A DNA stretch of 34,252 nt from contig JAEXGR010000053.1 of NCBI GenBank assembly GCA_023450745.1, forward strand, positions 1 to 34,252, given 5' to 3'. The notes below the pieces were generated by a model, which saw nothing but the letters and a program-made list of their open reading frames with translations, did not search any database and had not been told where the DNA came from. This document shows positions 1-8,419 of this stretch, one piece after another (the stretch's first letter is position 1; the number at the start of each line of letters is the position of its first letter). Position numbers and translations under genes: made by a program. This DNA is from Synergistota bacterium. GTDB taxonomy: Bacteria > Synergistota > Synergistia > Synergistales > Synergistaceae.

Positions 1-61
1 AGGCCATCCTTGTTGAGGTAAATTACCCTGTGTTTTGCAAGTAATTGGCGTTGCGTTTACC

Positions 62-226
62 ATGAAAAAGTTTTTTAGGCTTATAGCAACGTCAGTTTTA
101 CTGTGCCCTTTTTTATCGGCCAAAGCGGCTATTATCCTGTTTTCATCTGTATTTACTCGCTTTTCTCTTGTTTTTCTTTGCCTTTTTAATATTTCCCTGT
201 CGCTGGTTTTATATTATTTAGACTAA
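62..226 (+). pseudogene. Possible truncated exported or membrane peptide
   Basis: The reading frame starts MKKFFRLIATSVLLCPFLS, which looks like a Sec signal peptide, continues with a second hydrophobic stretch, and stops after 54 codons. No Shine-Dalgarno precedes the ATG, and an earlier in-frame start at 35 is no better. The frame is AT-rich. I do not recognise a family. It may be the start of an exported protein whose body has been lost, or simply an open frame in AT-rich DNA. Confidence 0.2.
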
Positions 227-248
227 ATGCAACTGCTTGCGTTTAGTC
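221..248. repeat. 12-bp hairpin with 4-nt loop
   Basis: GACTAAATGCAA at 221-232 pairs with TTGCGTTTAGTC at 237-248, with one G-U pair and the loop CTGC. No T-run follows, so it is not an ordinary intrinsic terminator. The motif TTGCGTTTA also occurs at 51-59, and a variant TTGCATTTAC occurs at 257-266, so this may be the residue of a small mobile or repeated element. Confidence 0.45.
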
Positions 249-274
249 TGACCAGGTTGCATTTACTTTGAGGA

Positions 275-415
275 TTGACCAATATATTTCTTGTAGAATT
301 AGGTATTAAGAATAAGAAGTATGATATGGCGCGGCATACGGTTCAGATGGCCGGTGAAGAATTTTTTGCGGCGAAAAACGGGCGCAAGGTAAAGATTTGC
401 CCGCTATTTAAATAA
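275..415 (+). pseudogene. Short unrecognised ORF or gene remnant
   Basis: The frame from TTG 275 (or ATG 326) to TAA 413-415 encodes about 46 residues. The tail RHTVQMAGEEFFAAKNGRKV is amphipathic, basic and protein-like. There is no well-spaced ribosome-binding site; GAGG sits only 2 nt from the TTG. I cannot place it in a family. It could be the 3' end of a truncated gene, in keeping with the other remnants here. Confidence 0.2.
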
Positions 416-472
416 GAGAGGGGCTCCGCACCGCAGCTCATGGTAAAATAAACGGCATGGGAAGCGGTTGTC

Positions 473-510
473 TCCCGCCGTCGCTTTTTCACTACTACCG
501 AGCGGCGGGA
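473..510 (+). other. GC-rich hairpin upstream of the RHH gene
   Basis: TCCCGCCG at 473-480 pairs with CGGCGGGA at 503-510 across a 22-nt loop. It lies about 55 nt before the small DNA-binding gene and may form in that gene's leader. There is no T-tract and no regulatory evidence beyond the inverted repeat. Confidence 0.3.
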
Positions 511-564
511 AAGACGAGAGAGTGCAAAGGTTCCGTGATGGCCATTTAAACTATCAAGAGGTGT

Positions 565-759
565 ATGTTCATGTGGAAAATTCAGAAGGGATCTACAAAC
601 GTGAGCCGCACATTCAGGCTGCCCGAGGAAATGGTGGAGATGCTGGAGGTGTTGGCCTCAGAGAATAAATTATCGCTGAACCAACTTGTCATTCAATGCC
701 TCAGGTACTCTCTCGAACACCTTGACGATCCAGAAGACGCGGGTTCCAAAGAAAAATAG
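565..759 (+). CDS. Ribbon-helix-helix (Arc/CopG-like) DNA-binding protein, 64 aa
   Basis: A small protein with the ribbon-helix-helix layout. A short beta strand (VSRTFRLPEEM, residues 13-23) is followed by two helices covering the segment LEVLASENKLSLNQLVIQCL. Such proteins act as dimers that insert the strand into the DNA major groove, typically as autorepressors or antitoxins. The start ATG has the Shine-Dalgarno AAGAGG about 3-8 nt upstream. An intrinsic terminator follows 57 nt after the stop. No toxin gene is adjacent, so an antitoxin role is not supported; a solitary regulator is the simpler reading. The family is confident, the target unknown. Confidence 0.8.
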   Translation: MFMWKIQKGSTNVSRTFRLPEEMVEMLEVLASENKLSLNQLVIQCLRYSLEHLDDPEDAGSKEK

Positions 760-816
760 AAGCTACCGAAGTCCGTTGACGCCGAACGGTATTTCATCGA
801 CATATTATAACTACAT

Positions 817-857
817 AAACATTCCGGCGACAGGGCGCCGGAATGTTTGTCTTTTTA
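817..857 (+). terminator. Intrinsic terminator after the RHH gene
   Basis: A perfect 13-bp stem (AAACATTCCGGCG / CGCCGGAATGTTT) with loop ACAGGG is followed by GTCTTTTT. It ends transcription from the left, and the convergent exporter gene stops just beyond it at 881. Confidence 0.9.
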
Positions 858-880
858 AATTTTGCCGTTCTTTTTGTTTC

Positions 881-1477
881 TCAGATATCCATCAGCATTG
901 AGAGGGCGCAGTAGACGAGCAGCAGCGCCATCGCCGCGTTCACCGGCCGCCGGTACTTTTTAAAAAGCATCTCGAACAACGCGCCGAAAAAGGCCCAGCA
1001 GAGCGTGCAGGCAAAGCCGACGAAAGCGAGGAAGACGGCGAAGGCCGCGATGACGGGCAGGTCGTGATAGTGCGGCAGGATGAAGGACGACATTATCGTG
1101 ATACAGTAGAGAATTACTTTGACATTGACGAACTGCAGCGCCATTCCGGAGATGAAGGTGTTGGTATTCGCCTGCTTTTTATCTCCCTCATGCGGCGCGT
1201 CGCGCCACACCGCCCAGGCGAGCCAGAGGATATAAGCCGCGCCGACGCAGAGCATGAACGGTTTCACAGAGGGAATGACGTTGTAAAGCAGCGAACTGAA
1301 AAGCGCGCTGGCGGACATCACGACGATAAACCCCGCGAAGACGCCGAAGTTGAAGGGCAGAGACCGCCTGAAGCCGTACCGGCTTGCGTTGGACATCGAC
1401 ATAATATTATTGGGCCCGGGAGTAATGGCCGTCAGGATCACATAAGAGAAAAACGCCGCGAAATTCATAAAAATCAT
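881..1477 (-). CDS. LysE/RhtB-family amino-acid exporter
   Basis: A 198-aa integral membrane protein, the usual length for the LysE/RhtB translocators that export amino acids or derivatives across the inner membrane. The N-terminus carries the family signature TPGPNN (residues 18-23) after the first helix, and about five to six hydrophobic segments follow. Charged gaps such as the loop near WRDAPHEGDKK separate them. The start at 1477 is preceded by a GAGG-type ribosome-binding site; ATG 1468 is an alternative three codons later. The gene is divergent from an XRE-cupin regulator 110 nt away, a common pairing for LysE exporters, so that protein probably controls it. The substrate cannot be told from sequence. 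Confidence 0.9.
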   Translation of the reverse strand: MIFMNFAAFFSYVILTAITPGPNNIMSMSNASRYGFRRSLPFNFGVFAGFIVVMSASALFSSLLYNVIPSVKPFMLCVGAAYILWLAWAVWRDAPHEGDKKQANTNTFISGMALQFVNVKVILYCITIMSSFILPHYHDLPVIAAFAVFLAFVGFACTLCWAFFGALFEMLFKKYRRPVNAAMALLLVYCALSMLMDI

Positions 1478-1510
1478 TCCCCGCCCTCTGTATGATATAA
1501 TAACCTATAC

Positions 1511-1526
1511 GAACGTTATATTGTTC
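1511..1526. promoter_or_regulatory. Candidate operator between exporter and XRE regulator
   Basis: The intergenic DNA holds the imperfect palindrome GAAC-N2-TATA-N2-GTTC in the middle of a short AT-rich divergent promoter region. A TATAAT at about 1535-1540 could serve the regulator gene. Position and symmetry fit binding by the neighbouring XRE-cupin protein to control both genes, but this is inference. Confidence 0.35.
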
Positions 1527-1587
1527 TTAGGTGAATATAATATACATATTGTGCGATATATTGTCAATAGATGATGAGGTGGAGATT

Positions 1588-2142
1588 ATGGAAAACATCA
1601 ATTCGGTCGTCGCCGATAACCTGAAACGGCTCCGCGAGGAGCGAAAGCTGAGTCTGGAGGCGCTGGCGAAGCTCTCCCGCGTCAGCAAGAGTATGCTGGG
1701 GCAGATAGAGCGCGGCGAGGCCAACCCCACCGTTTCGACCGTCTGGAAGATCGCGGGCGGCCTTAAAGTCTCCTTTACCGAGCTGATGACGCGGCCTGAA
1801 AAAAATTATGAAGTGATCGATATCAGACAGGTAGAACCCCTGCTTGAGGACGAGGGCCGCTATCGGAATTTTCCCGTCTTCTCCTTCGACGCCGAACGCC
1901 GCTTCGAGATGCTCTACATCGAAATAGACCCCGGCGGCCGCCTCGAGGCCGAGGCGCACCCCGCGGGCACGCAGGAATTCATCACCGCCTTCTCCGGCGA
2001 GCTCAGCGTCTTTGCGGGAGGGGAAAATTTCGCCCTCGCCCGCGGTTTTTCCCTCCGCTTCAAAGCCGACGGCCCCCACAGCTACCAAAACACCGGCAGC
2101 GAAGTCTGCCGGCTGAGCATGGTCATTTACTATCCGGAGTGA
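1588..2142 (+). CDS. XRE-family regulator with C-terminal cupin domain
   Basis: A 184-aa protein with an N-terminal helix-turn-helix (roughly residues 8-62, including LSLEALAKLSRVSKSMLGQI) joined to a C-terminal cupin beta-barrel (about residues 105-182, with the typical HPAGTQEF and HSYQNTG segments). In this class the cupin senses a small molecule and modulates DNA binding. I choose ATG 1588 because GAGGTGGAG sits 4-12 nt upstream; the open frame extends to 1531 but those codons have no ribosome-binding site. It is divergent from the LysE-type exporter, which is its most likely target. Confidence 0.9.
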   Translation: MENINSVVADNLKRLREERKLSLEALAKLSRVSKSMLGQIERGEANPTVSTVWKIAGGLKVSFTELMTRPEKNYEVIDIRQVEPLLEDEGRYRNFPVFSFDAERRFEMLYIEIDPGGRLEAEAHPAGTQEFITAFSGELSVFAGGENFALARGFSLRFKADGPHSYQNTGSEVCRLSMVIYYPE

Positions 2143-2597
2143 GAGCTAATTCTTCTAATCTATGCTCTTTAAATATAGCAAACAAGTAAAAATTGATATT
2201 GTTACTATAGTCATGTATGCTGAAGCCAAGTCCATTGTAATAAAAATGTAAGCTGTATGCATTACTGTATAGGTGTCACCTAAGTTGTAAAAATTATGAG
2301 GTCTTATACATTTGGGGTTGTGTTCGATGCGGGCATGGGAAATTCATTGGTGTAATGAAGAAGGTATATTTGTTTAGCCTCCTATGATATAAAGAGCTAG
2401 GAAAGGGCTGTATATCTGATAACAATGTATAGTTGTCATTAGATTGAATTTTTAAATTAAGTAGAGTGCTTTATAAAAATTTTTAATAGCGTATGTTTTG
2501 GTGCTTAGCCGTGCTTGATTGAAAAATGATATGTGAATAGTTGTTATTGAAAATAAGTTCCATCATATGAAAACAAAATGATATAGGGGGTATTATT
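2143..2597. other. AT-rich intergenic stretch at the left edge of the defence island
   Basis: I find no credible gene on either strand in these 455 bases. Base composition drops sharply to AT-rich at about 2150 and stays so to about 6020, marking the probable left boundary of acquired DNA. A perfect 11-bp palindrome, AGGTGTCACCT, lies at 2271-2281. The promoter of the SIR2 gene must be in the last part, but no convincing -35/-10 pair stands out. Confidence 0.5.
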
Positions 2598-3863
2598 ATG
2601 ACACAATATTTTGATCCTTCCGAAATAGTACGAGGAATACAGCAATTACTTGTATCTGACAAAAAGAAGATAGGTTTCTTGTTTGGTGCTGGTACATCAT
2701 TGTCAAAAAAAGCTGAAGAATCTCCAGCCATTCCAGCGATAAAGGAAATGACAGACCGACTGATTGTTGGAATAAAAAAACATGAAAAATATATAAAAAC
2801 TATTGATGAAATAGAGTTAGAAATCTTTGAGGATGGTAAAGTTTTTACAGTTGAGACTCTATTATCGAATATTGAAGAAAAAATTGCGATTATAGGCAAT
2901 GGCACCCTAAATCAGCTTAATAAAAAAGAGCTAGGTGAACTTGATAATCTTATAAAAACAGAGATATTAGAGATTATAAGTGTTCATAATGATATAACAG
3001 ATAAACTATATTCTAAAATGGTCCAATGTGACTTTGCAAATTGGATAAAGAGCGCTAATAGGAAGTTTGCGGTTGAAATATTTACTACAAACTACGATTA
3101 TCTTTTTGAAATAGGGCTTGAACATTTTAGTGTTCCCTATTATGATGGTTTTACCGGAAGTTACAAACCATTTTTCAATCCGGATTCCTTGGAGGATTTA
3201 GGCTATCTTCCGCAGCAAACGAAACTATGGAAAATACATGGGTCTCTTGGACTACATCAAGATGAGAATACGGGTAAGATTGTGAAAGGTGCTTCTAGTC
3301 AAAACGACCTTCTTATTTACCCATCGTCGTTGAAATATAATGATTCTCGAAAACAACCTTATGCTTCATTTATGGATAGATTAAATTTATTCTTGAAACA
3401 AGATGATGCAGTATTATTTGTTTGTGGATATTCTTTTGGGGATGAACACATAAATGAACGTATTCTTTCTGCGCTTGAAACTAATACAACAGCTCATGTA
3501 TTTGTATTAAATTATGATATCCAGTTAACGGGAGATAAGACCAAAACGAATACGTTTGTTGATGGTTGTGACCATGCAAAATTGGCTCAAAAATGCAGAA
3601 AATTGTCTATATTGTCAAGCCGTGCGGCTGTTATAGGTTCTAAATTCGGAATTTGGAGACTAAAAAGAGAACCTGATGATGACACAATTAACCTGAATTG
3701 GTATTTTGATGAAGATGCACCTATTGATTTAGACGTTCCTTTAAAAAGCGAAAAAAAAGGAAATGAGCAATGGACTGGGGAAGGGGAACTGACAATCATT
3801 GATTTTGGGAAATTTACAAACTTTCTTTTAAACATGATACCAAAGATGGAATGGTGTGAATGA
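2598..3863 (+). CDS. SIR2-domain NADase-like defence protein (SIR2-HerA system)
   Basis: A 421-aa cytoplasmic protein with a SIR2-like Rossmann domain. Visible NAD-binding and catalytic elements are GAGTS (30-34), the TTNYD motif (163-167) with the conserved Asn, an HGS motif (214-216) whose His is the likely catalytic base, and GYSFGDEHIN (277-286). The C-terminal 110 residues are unassigned. In known SIR2-HerA (Nezha-type) systems the SIR2 protein degrades NAD+ on phage infection and assembles with a HerA ATPase. The next gene is exactly such an ATPase, starting within this gene's stop codon (ATGA overlap). TAGGGGG precedes the ATG. Codon use is far more AT-rich than the surroundings, consistent with transfer. 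Confidence 0.9.
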   Translation: MTQYFDPSEIVRGIQQLLVSDKKKIGFLFGAGTSLSKKAEESPAIPAIKEMTDRLIVGIKKHEKYIKTIDEIELEIFEDGKVFTVETLLSNIEEKIAIIGNGTLNQLNKKELGELDNLIKTEILEIISVHNDITDKLYSKMVQCDFANWIKSANRKFAVEIFTTNYDYLFEIGLEHFSVPYYDGFTGSYKPFFNPDSLEDLGYLPQQTKLWKIHGSLGLHQDENTGKIVKGASSQNDLLIYPSSLKYNDSRKQPYASFMDRLNLFLKQDDAVLFVCGYSFGDEHINERILSALETNTTAHVFVLNYDIQLTGDKTKTNTFVDGCDHAKLAQKCRKLSILSSRAAVIGSKFGIWRLKREPDDDTINLNWYFDEDAPIDLDVPLKSEKKGNEQWTGEGELTIIDFGKFTNFLLNMIPKMEWCE

Positions 3864-5641
3864 GAATGGGTGTTATCGGGACAGAAATAGGTACTGTTGT
3901 TAGCGTTAACGGAAATACAGTTCTAGTTCAGCTGTCTGATACAGTAAAATCGAATTCTCCAATAATAGATGGAATTGTGTATCGGATTGGACAAGTTGGA
4001 TCGTTTGTTAAAGTCCCATTAGGGTACTGTAATTTATATGGAATAATTACACAAATAGGAGCGTTGGCAATTCCTGATGTATTGAGAGATGCATTGTTAG
4101 AGAAGTATGACACTGTCTCTAATCGACAGTGGTTGTCCATGACGTTGGTTGGAGAACAAGTTGGTTCAAGGTTTGAACGAGGTGTTTCGCAATCTCCCAC
4201 GACGGGAGATTCCGTCCATTTAGTAACAATTACGGATATGCAGAGTATATATGGTGGGTATGATAAACTTTCAGCGATCAATGTTGGTAACATCAGTGCG
4301 TCGGAAAACCTAAACGCGTATTTAGATTTAGACAAACTTATAACTCGCCACTTCGCAATACTTGGATCAACAGGCAGTGGAAAGTCAAATGCTGTTGGCG
4401 TAACAATTAATGCTATTATGGAGAAGGAATTCAAAAGATCAAGGATTTTGATTATCGACCCCCATGGGGAGTATAACAGCGTCTTTAAGGATAAAAGTGT
4501 CTTATATAAAGTAGGAGAAAGTCATAAAGAAAATGCATTATACGTCCCGTATTGGGCGTTGCCATTTTCAGAATTTATAAAGCTATTTGAGGGATCTTTA
4601 AGCGACCAAAATAAGGAATACCTACGGTCTAAAATAGTAGAGGCTAAATGTAAAAGCGCTGAGGTAAATAATATCACCATTGACAAAGCGCTTATATCTG
4701 CAGATTCTCCTATACCATTTAGTATAAAGAAATTGTGGTTTGAATTAGACGATTTTGAACGGCAAACGTTTAAAGAAGCACGTAAGCCTGAAACAATCAC
4801 CGAAAAAAGAGTCGCCGGAGATCCTGAACGCTTAATTTCTAATGAATACGCACCTGCTAGCCCAGGTGGTGGAAGTCCTTTTCTAAATCTACAAGCGAAG
4901 GGTATACTTGGTTTTTTAGATGGGATGCGTTCTCGGATACGAGATAATCGTTATAATTTTCTCTTTGACCCAGGAGATTATGCCCCCGATGTTGAAGGAA
5001 AGGTTTGTAAAGATATTTCAGAACTGTTGAAGAGTTGGATTGGTACGCAAAAATCAATAACCATCTTAGACTTATCAGATGTTCCATCAGAATTGATGTT
5101 GTCGATATCTGGAACAGTTTTAAATATAGTATATGAAGCGCTTTTTTGGGGACAGAATCTACCTAATGGTGGAAAACTGCAACCCTTACTCGTTGTGTTA
5201 GAAGAGGCACACAATTACTTGCGATTGGGAGAAAATACCATCTCATCACGGACGGTACAACGCATATCAAAGGAGGGACGGAAATATGGTGTAGGGCTTT
5301 TATTAGTTACACAAAGGCCATCTGAACTTGATGAAACGGTATTGAGCCAATGCGGGACCATTATTGCTTTGAGAATGAATAACAATAAAGATCGGGGATA
5401 CGTGGCGGCTGCGATCCAAGATGAGCTCCGTGCCATTGTTGATTTGTTACCAAGTTTAAGAACAGGCGAAGCAATAGTTTCCGGCGAAGGGGTAAAAATT
5501 CCGTCGCGGATACAGTTTTACAAACTGGCAAAGCGTTCAAAGGGATCAGATCCCTCTGTTTCAGAATGTTGGAATGCACCCGTCGTTGATAATGATTATG
5601 AAAAATTGGTTGTATTATGGAGAAATAAAAAATTTGATTAG
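3860..5641 (+). CDS. HerA-type ATPase (HAS-barrel plus FtsK/HerA motor), SIR2-HerA defence
   Basis: A 593-aa hexameric-motor type ATPase. An N-terminal HAS barrel covers about residues 5-100. The P-loop GSTGSGKS is at 169-176, the strand IIDPHGEY follows (198-205), and the Walker B glutamates lie in EEAH (448-451). The segment TQRPSELDETVLSQCG after it is typical of HerA, carrying the sensor and arginine-finger region. In phage defence, HerA rings bind the SIR2 partner to form a large complex with NADase, ATPase and sometimes nuclease activity. The 4-nt overlap with the SIR2 gene indicates translational coupling. The stop codon touches the ribosome-binding site of the KTSC gene. AT-rich like its partner. 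Confidence 0.93.
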   Translation: MRMGVIGTEIGTVVSVNGNTVLVQLSDTVKSNSPIIDGIVYRIGQVGSFVKVPLGYCNLYGIITQIGALAIPDVLRDALLEKYDTVSNRQWLSMTLVGEQVGSRFERGVSQSPTTGDSVHLVTITDMQSIYGGYDKLSAINVGNISASENLNAYLDLDKLITRHFAILGSTGSGKSNAVGVTINAIMEKEFKRSRILIIDPHGEYNSVFKDKSVLYKVGESHKENALYVPYWALPFSEFIKLFEGSLSDQNKEYLRSKIVEAKCKSAEVNNITIDKALISADSPIPFSIKKLWFELDDFERQTFKEARKPETITEKRVAGDPERLISNEYAPASPGGGSPFLNLQAKGILGFLDGMRSRIRDNRYNFLFDPGDYAPDVEGKVCKDISELLKSWIGTQKSITILDLSDVPSELMLSISGTVLNIVYEALFWGQNLPNGGKLQPLLVVLEEAHNYLRLGENTISSRTVQRISKEGRKYGVGLLLVTQRPSELDETVLSQCGTIIALRMNNNKDRGYVAAAIQDELRAIVDLLPSLRTGEAIVSGEGVKIPSRIQFYKLAKRSKGSDPSVSECWNAPVVDNDYEKLVVLWRNKKFD

Positions 5642-5654
5642 GAGGAAATTGATT

Positions 5655-5885
5655 ATGATAAATAATTACGGTGTTACCATGGTTCCAGTTAGTTCTTCAA
5701 ATGTCCAAAGCATAGGGTATGATGAAAATACAATGGCTCTGTATGTTAATTTTTTAAACAATGCATTATATATTTATAAAAATGTTCCAAAACTTGAATA
5801 TGATGAATTGTTAAGGGCTCCTTCTATTGGATCATACCTCCATAGAAATATTAAAGCGCAATATCCTTACGAAAGGATAGAGTGA
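5655..5885 (+). CDS. KTSC-domain small protein, possible third component of the SIR2-HerA operon
   Basis: A 76-aa protein that is essentially one KTSC domain. This domain is known from the C-terminus of some lysyl-tRNA synthetases and from small stand-alone bacterial proteins. The diagnostic pattern is clear: VSSSNVQSIGYDEN, then LYVNF, YIYKNVP, and SIGSYLHRNIKAQYPYERI. The start ATG 5655 has GGAGGAAATT 5-14 nt upstream, and this site overlaps the HerA stop, so the three genes form one translational unit. The function of single-domain KTSC proteins is unknown. Position, spacing and matching base composition suggest a role in the defence system, for example as a regulator, nucleic-acid-binding adaptor or immunity factor. 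That role is inference. Confidence 0.8.
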   Translation: MINNYGVTMVPVSSSNVQSIGYDENTMALYVNFLNNALYIYKNVPKLEYDELLRAPSIGSYLHRNIKAQYPYERIE

Positions 5886-6014
5886 GTATATTAATAATAT
5901 TTACAGGCTATTTAAAAATAGAATAACACCTGAATAATTCCATATAAATGTTTTAGTTATTTATTTTTATACTAGGCTTGGAATTCTTTAAGGAGATAAG
6001 CTTAAATAGTATTG

Positions 6015-6293
6015 ATGTCATGTATCTTTAGAATCTGGGATTATTTTGATGCGAGAATAGCCAGCAAGAAAGCGAGCAGAATCTATCCGGTGATGAAGTC
6101 GCTGACGGATTACGCGGTCATTGACAAGGGCAGCCTTGAGAAGGTGACGGAGACGCCGCTTGACTGGAATCCGCCCGCAGAACCCGCTGGCGGCGGCAGT
6201 TCCGGCGGCTGCAACGCCGCCGCGGCCGGCGCGCTTGTCGCGCTCGCCCTTATCTCTTGCGGGGCTTTCGTCTGGCGCAGAAAGAAAGCGTAG
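6015..6293 (+). pseudogene. C-terminal fragment of a Synerg-CTERM surface protein
   Basis: The frame encodes about 70 residues of a protein tail ending with a Gly/Ser linker, the tripeptide GCN, a hydrophobic helix and the basic RRKKA terminus. This is the Synerg-CTERM sorting signal found on surface proteins of Synergistota. The upstream part, NWNP-like spacer included, lacks a signal peptide or domain, and no ribosome-binding site is properly spaced (AAGGAG at 5991 is too far). The GC-rich coding abruptly gives way to AT-rich island DNA on the left, so the large N-terminal part seems to have been lost when the defence island inserted. Confidence 0.7.
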
Positions 6294-6319
6294 CGTAATA
6301 AAACCTTAAAACATAGGCG

Positions 6320-6366
6320 GGCCCGCGCGGCGGTATTTTGCGATACTGCTGCGCGGGCCATTTTTA
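6320..6366 (+). terminator. Strong intrinsic terminator
   Basis: A 17-bp stem from GGCCCGCGC at 6320 to GCGCGGGCC ending 6359 contains two G-U pairs and has loop TTTGCG. It is followed by ATTTTTA. It is the original terminator of the truncated Synerg-CTERM gene. Confidence 0.9.
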
Positions 6367-6687
6367 TGCAAAATTGCATGAATCTCTACATTGCAGCAAG
6401 AACGAAGAACGCCTAACAGAGTGGCAGAGACGCCTGTACAGGCGCGCAAACGCGACGCCGGACTCAAGGCCGCCGCTCTGTGGTTTCCGCTGCGGCCTTC
6501 CCCTTAACCGTGTATGCCTAAGATTCAAATCCTGCCAAAAGCGCCGGGTATCGACAGGTTATTGTTTGCGCTCGCACACTGAACCGCAATTTCGGTAAGC
6601 GATTAAAATCGCCGCGAATGGTGCAGATCGGCCGCGATTATGTTAAAATGCTTAGATGAAGTTTAATGTCCGGCAATTCACCAGTAA
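6367..6687. other. Non-coding stretch before the nucleoside kinase gene
   Basis: I see no gene in these bases. A perfect 14-bp palindrome CGCCTGTACAGGCG lies at 6431-6444, and a tRNA T-loop-like string at 6521-6531 has no matching stem. ATCGC/GCGAT repeats around 6605-6640 precede an AT-rich TTAAAAT that may be the -10 of the kinase promoter. Confidence 0.4.
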
Positions 6688-6702
6688 ATGGGGGAAAACA
6701 AC

Positions 6703-8343
6703 TTGAAAATAGAGATAAAGTTCAAGGACAGAGCTCCGCTTGTCTGCGAGGGGCCAGTCACGGCGCGCGAAACTCTGGAGCTGATAGGCTTTCCGAAAAA
6801 GAACGAGGTGGTCGCCTGCCGCGTCAATCGCGTGCAGCGCCCGCTCTCCTGGGAGATCGTCATGGACTCTTTCGTAGAGTTTATCACGACGGACAGCATC
6901 GAGGGCATCGAGGTCTATATACGGACGCTGGCGTTCCTGCTTACCTCGGCGGCGACGCGGCTTCGGGGGATGCGCCTGAACCTCACGCAGTCGATGTCGT
7001 ATTCATATTTTTATGAGTCGCCCGACGGCGAGATCACGGAAGAGGTCTGCCGCGAGCTGGAGGCGGAGATGCGCCGCATGGTGAACGCGGGTGTGCCGAT
7101 TGCGCGCGAGGTCTTTCCGATCGACGTCGCGCGCGCGGTGATGAATACCCAGCACTATGACGACAAGGAACATCTGCTCCAATTCACCGGCAGCGATCCC
7201 GTCATCCTTTACAACTGCTGCGGCGTGTATGATTTCTTCGGCGGCGCTCTCGCCGACAGCGCCGCGATCACGCCCACCTTCGAGCTGCGCAGCTACTGCG
7301 GGGGGATTTTCCTTTCAGGCCCGACCTTCGCCGACCCCACCAAAACGATGGCCTTCGTCGAATCTCCGCGGCTTTTCCGGCTTATAGACAAGCACTCGGA
7401 CTGGCTCAAAAACCTCCATATAAGCACGATGGCGGGAATCCACCGGCAGGTCACCGACGGCCATTCGCGCGACCTGATAATGGTCTGCGAGGCGCTGCAC
7501 ACGAAGCTGCTCAGCAATACCTCGGAACAGATCGAGGCGCGCCCGGACGTCAGGCTTCTCTGCCTTGCCGGCCCCTCGAGCTCCGGCAAGACGACCTCTT
7601 CGCGCCGCCTGCGCGTCCAGCTGCTTTCTTCGGGGATAAAATCGGCGACGCTGGAGCTTGACAACTATTTTGTAGACCGCGAGCGCACGCCGCTCGACCG
7701 CGACGGAAAGCCCGACTTTGAGGCGCTCGAGGCGCTCGACCTGGATCTCGTCAACGAACAGATCGCGGCGCTGCTTGCCGGCGAAGAGGTGACGGTCCCC
7801 AAGTTCGACTTTATCAACGGCAAACGTACCCCTGGCTACAAGATGCGCCTCGCGCCCGACGAACTGCTGGTCATCGAGGGCATCCACGGCCTCAACGAGA
7901 GGCTGACGGAGAGCGTGCCGGCGGATAAGAAGTACCGGATTTTCATCTGCCCGCTGACGGGAACCAATATAGATTTCCACAACCGCATCGGCACGACGGA
8001 TACGCGGCTGCTGCGCCGCATGGTGCGCGATGCGCGTACGCGCGGCCACTCCGCGGAGGCGACGCTCATGCAGTGGCCCTCGGTGGTGCGCGGCTCGCAC
8101 CGTCACATCTTCCCTTATCAGGAGTATGCCGATACGCTCTTCAACACCGCGCTGGCCTACGAGGTGCCGGTGCTGAAAGGTTATGTCACGCCGCTTCTCA
8201 AGACGGTGCGGGAGGATTCCCCCGTTTACGGCGAGGCGACGCGCCTTTTGTCGCTGCTCGAATACGTTCCCGTCATCCCCTCGGACGACGTGCCGAACCT
8301 CTCCGTGCTGAGGGAGTTTATCGGCGGCAGCTGTTTTGAGTGA
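6703..8343 (+). CDS. Uridine kinase-like nucleoside kinase with TGS/ThrRS-like N-terminus
   Basis: A protein of about 546 aa. The N-terminal 60 residues are ubiquitin-like (TGS type), the next ~200 resemble the second additional domain of threonyl-tRNA synthetase, and the C-terminal half is a phosphoribulokinase/uridine kinase P-loop domain. Counting from ATG 6688, the Walker A is GPSSSGKTT (295-303), followed by LDNYFVDR and the VIEGIHGLN Walker-B region. Such fusions phosphorylate uridine or cytidine, or an unknown substrate. I prefer TTG 6703 because GGGGGA lies 8 nt upstream; ATG 6688 has no ribosome-binding site. The family is confident, the substrate uncertain. Confidence 0.85.
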   Translation: MKIEIKFKDRAPLVCEGPVTARETLELIGFPKKNEVVACRVNRVQRPLSWEIVMDSFVEFITTDSIEGIEVYIRTLAFLLTSAATRLRGMRLNLTQSMSYSYFYESPDGEITEEVCRELEAEMRRMVNAGVPIAREVFPIDVARAVMNTQHYDDKEHLLQFTGSDPVILYNCCGVYDFFGGALADSAAITPTFELRSYCGGIFLSGPTFADPTKTMAFVESPRLFRLIDKHSDWLKNLHISTMAGIHRQVTDGHSRDLIMVCEALHTKLLSNTSEQIEARPDVRLLCLAGPSSSGKTTSSRRLRVQLLSSGIKSATLELDNYFVDRERTPLDRDGKPDFEALEALDLDLVNEQIAALLAGEEVTVPKFDFINGKRTPGYKMRLAPDELLVIEGIHGLNERLTESVPADKKYRIFICPLTGTNIDFHNRIGTTDTRLLRRMVRDARTRGHSAEATLMQWPSVVRGSHRHIFPYQEYADTLFNTALAYEVPVLKGYVTPLLKTVREDSPVYGEATRLLSLLEYVPVIPSDDVPNLSVLREFIGGSCFE

Positions 8344-8419
8344 TAATACACGGGCCGGCGCGGCACTTGCCGCCCCGCGTGAGTTTTGAGGGTCATAAAG
8401 GCGGTAAACGAGGTTTTTT

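Noticed and set aside
6515..6545. tRNA T-loop-like string (GATTCAAATCC) before the nucleoside kinase gene
   Set aside because: The flanking five bases on each side do not pair, and no acceptor stem or anticodon arm could be assembled, so it is not a tRNA gene.
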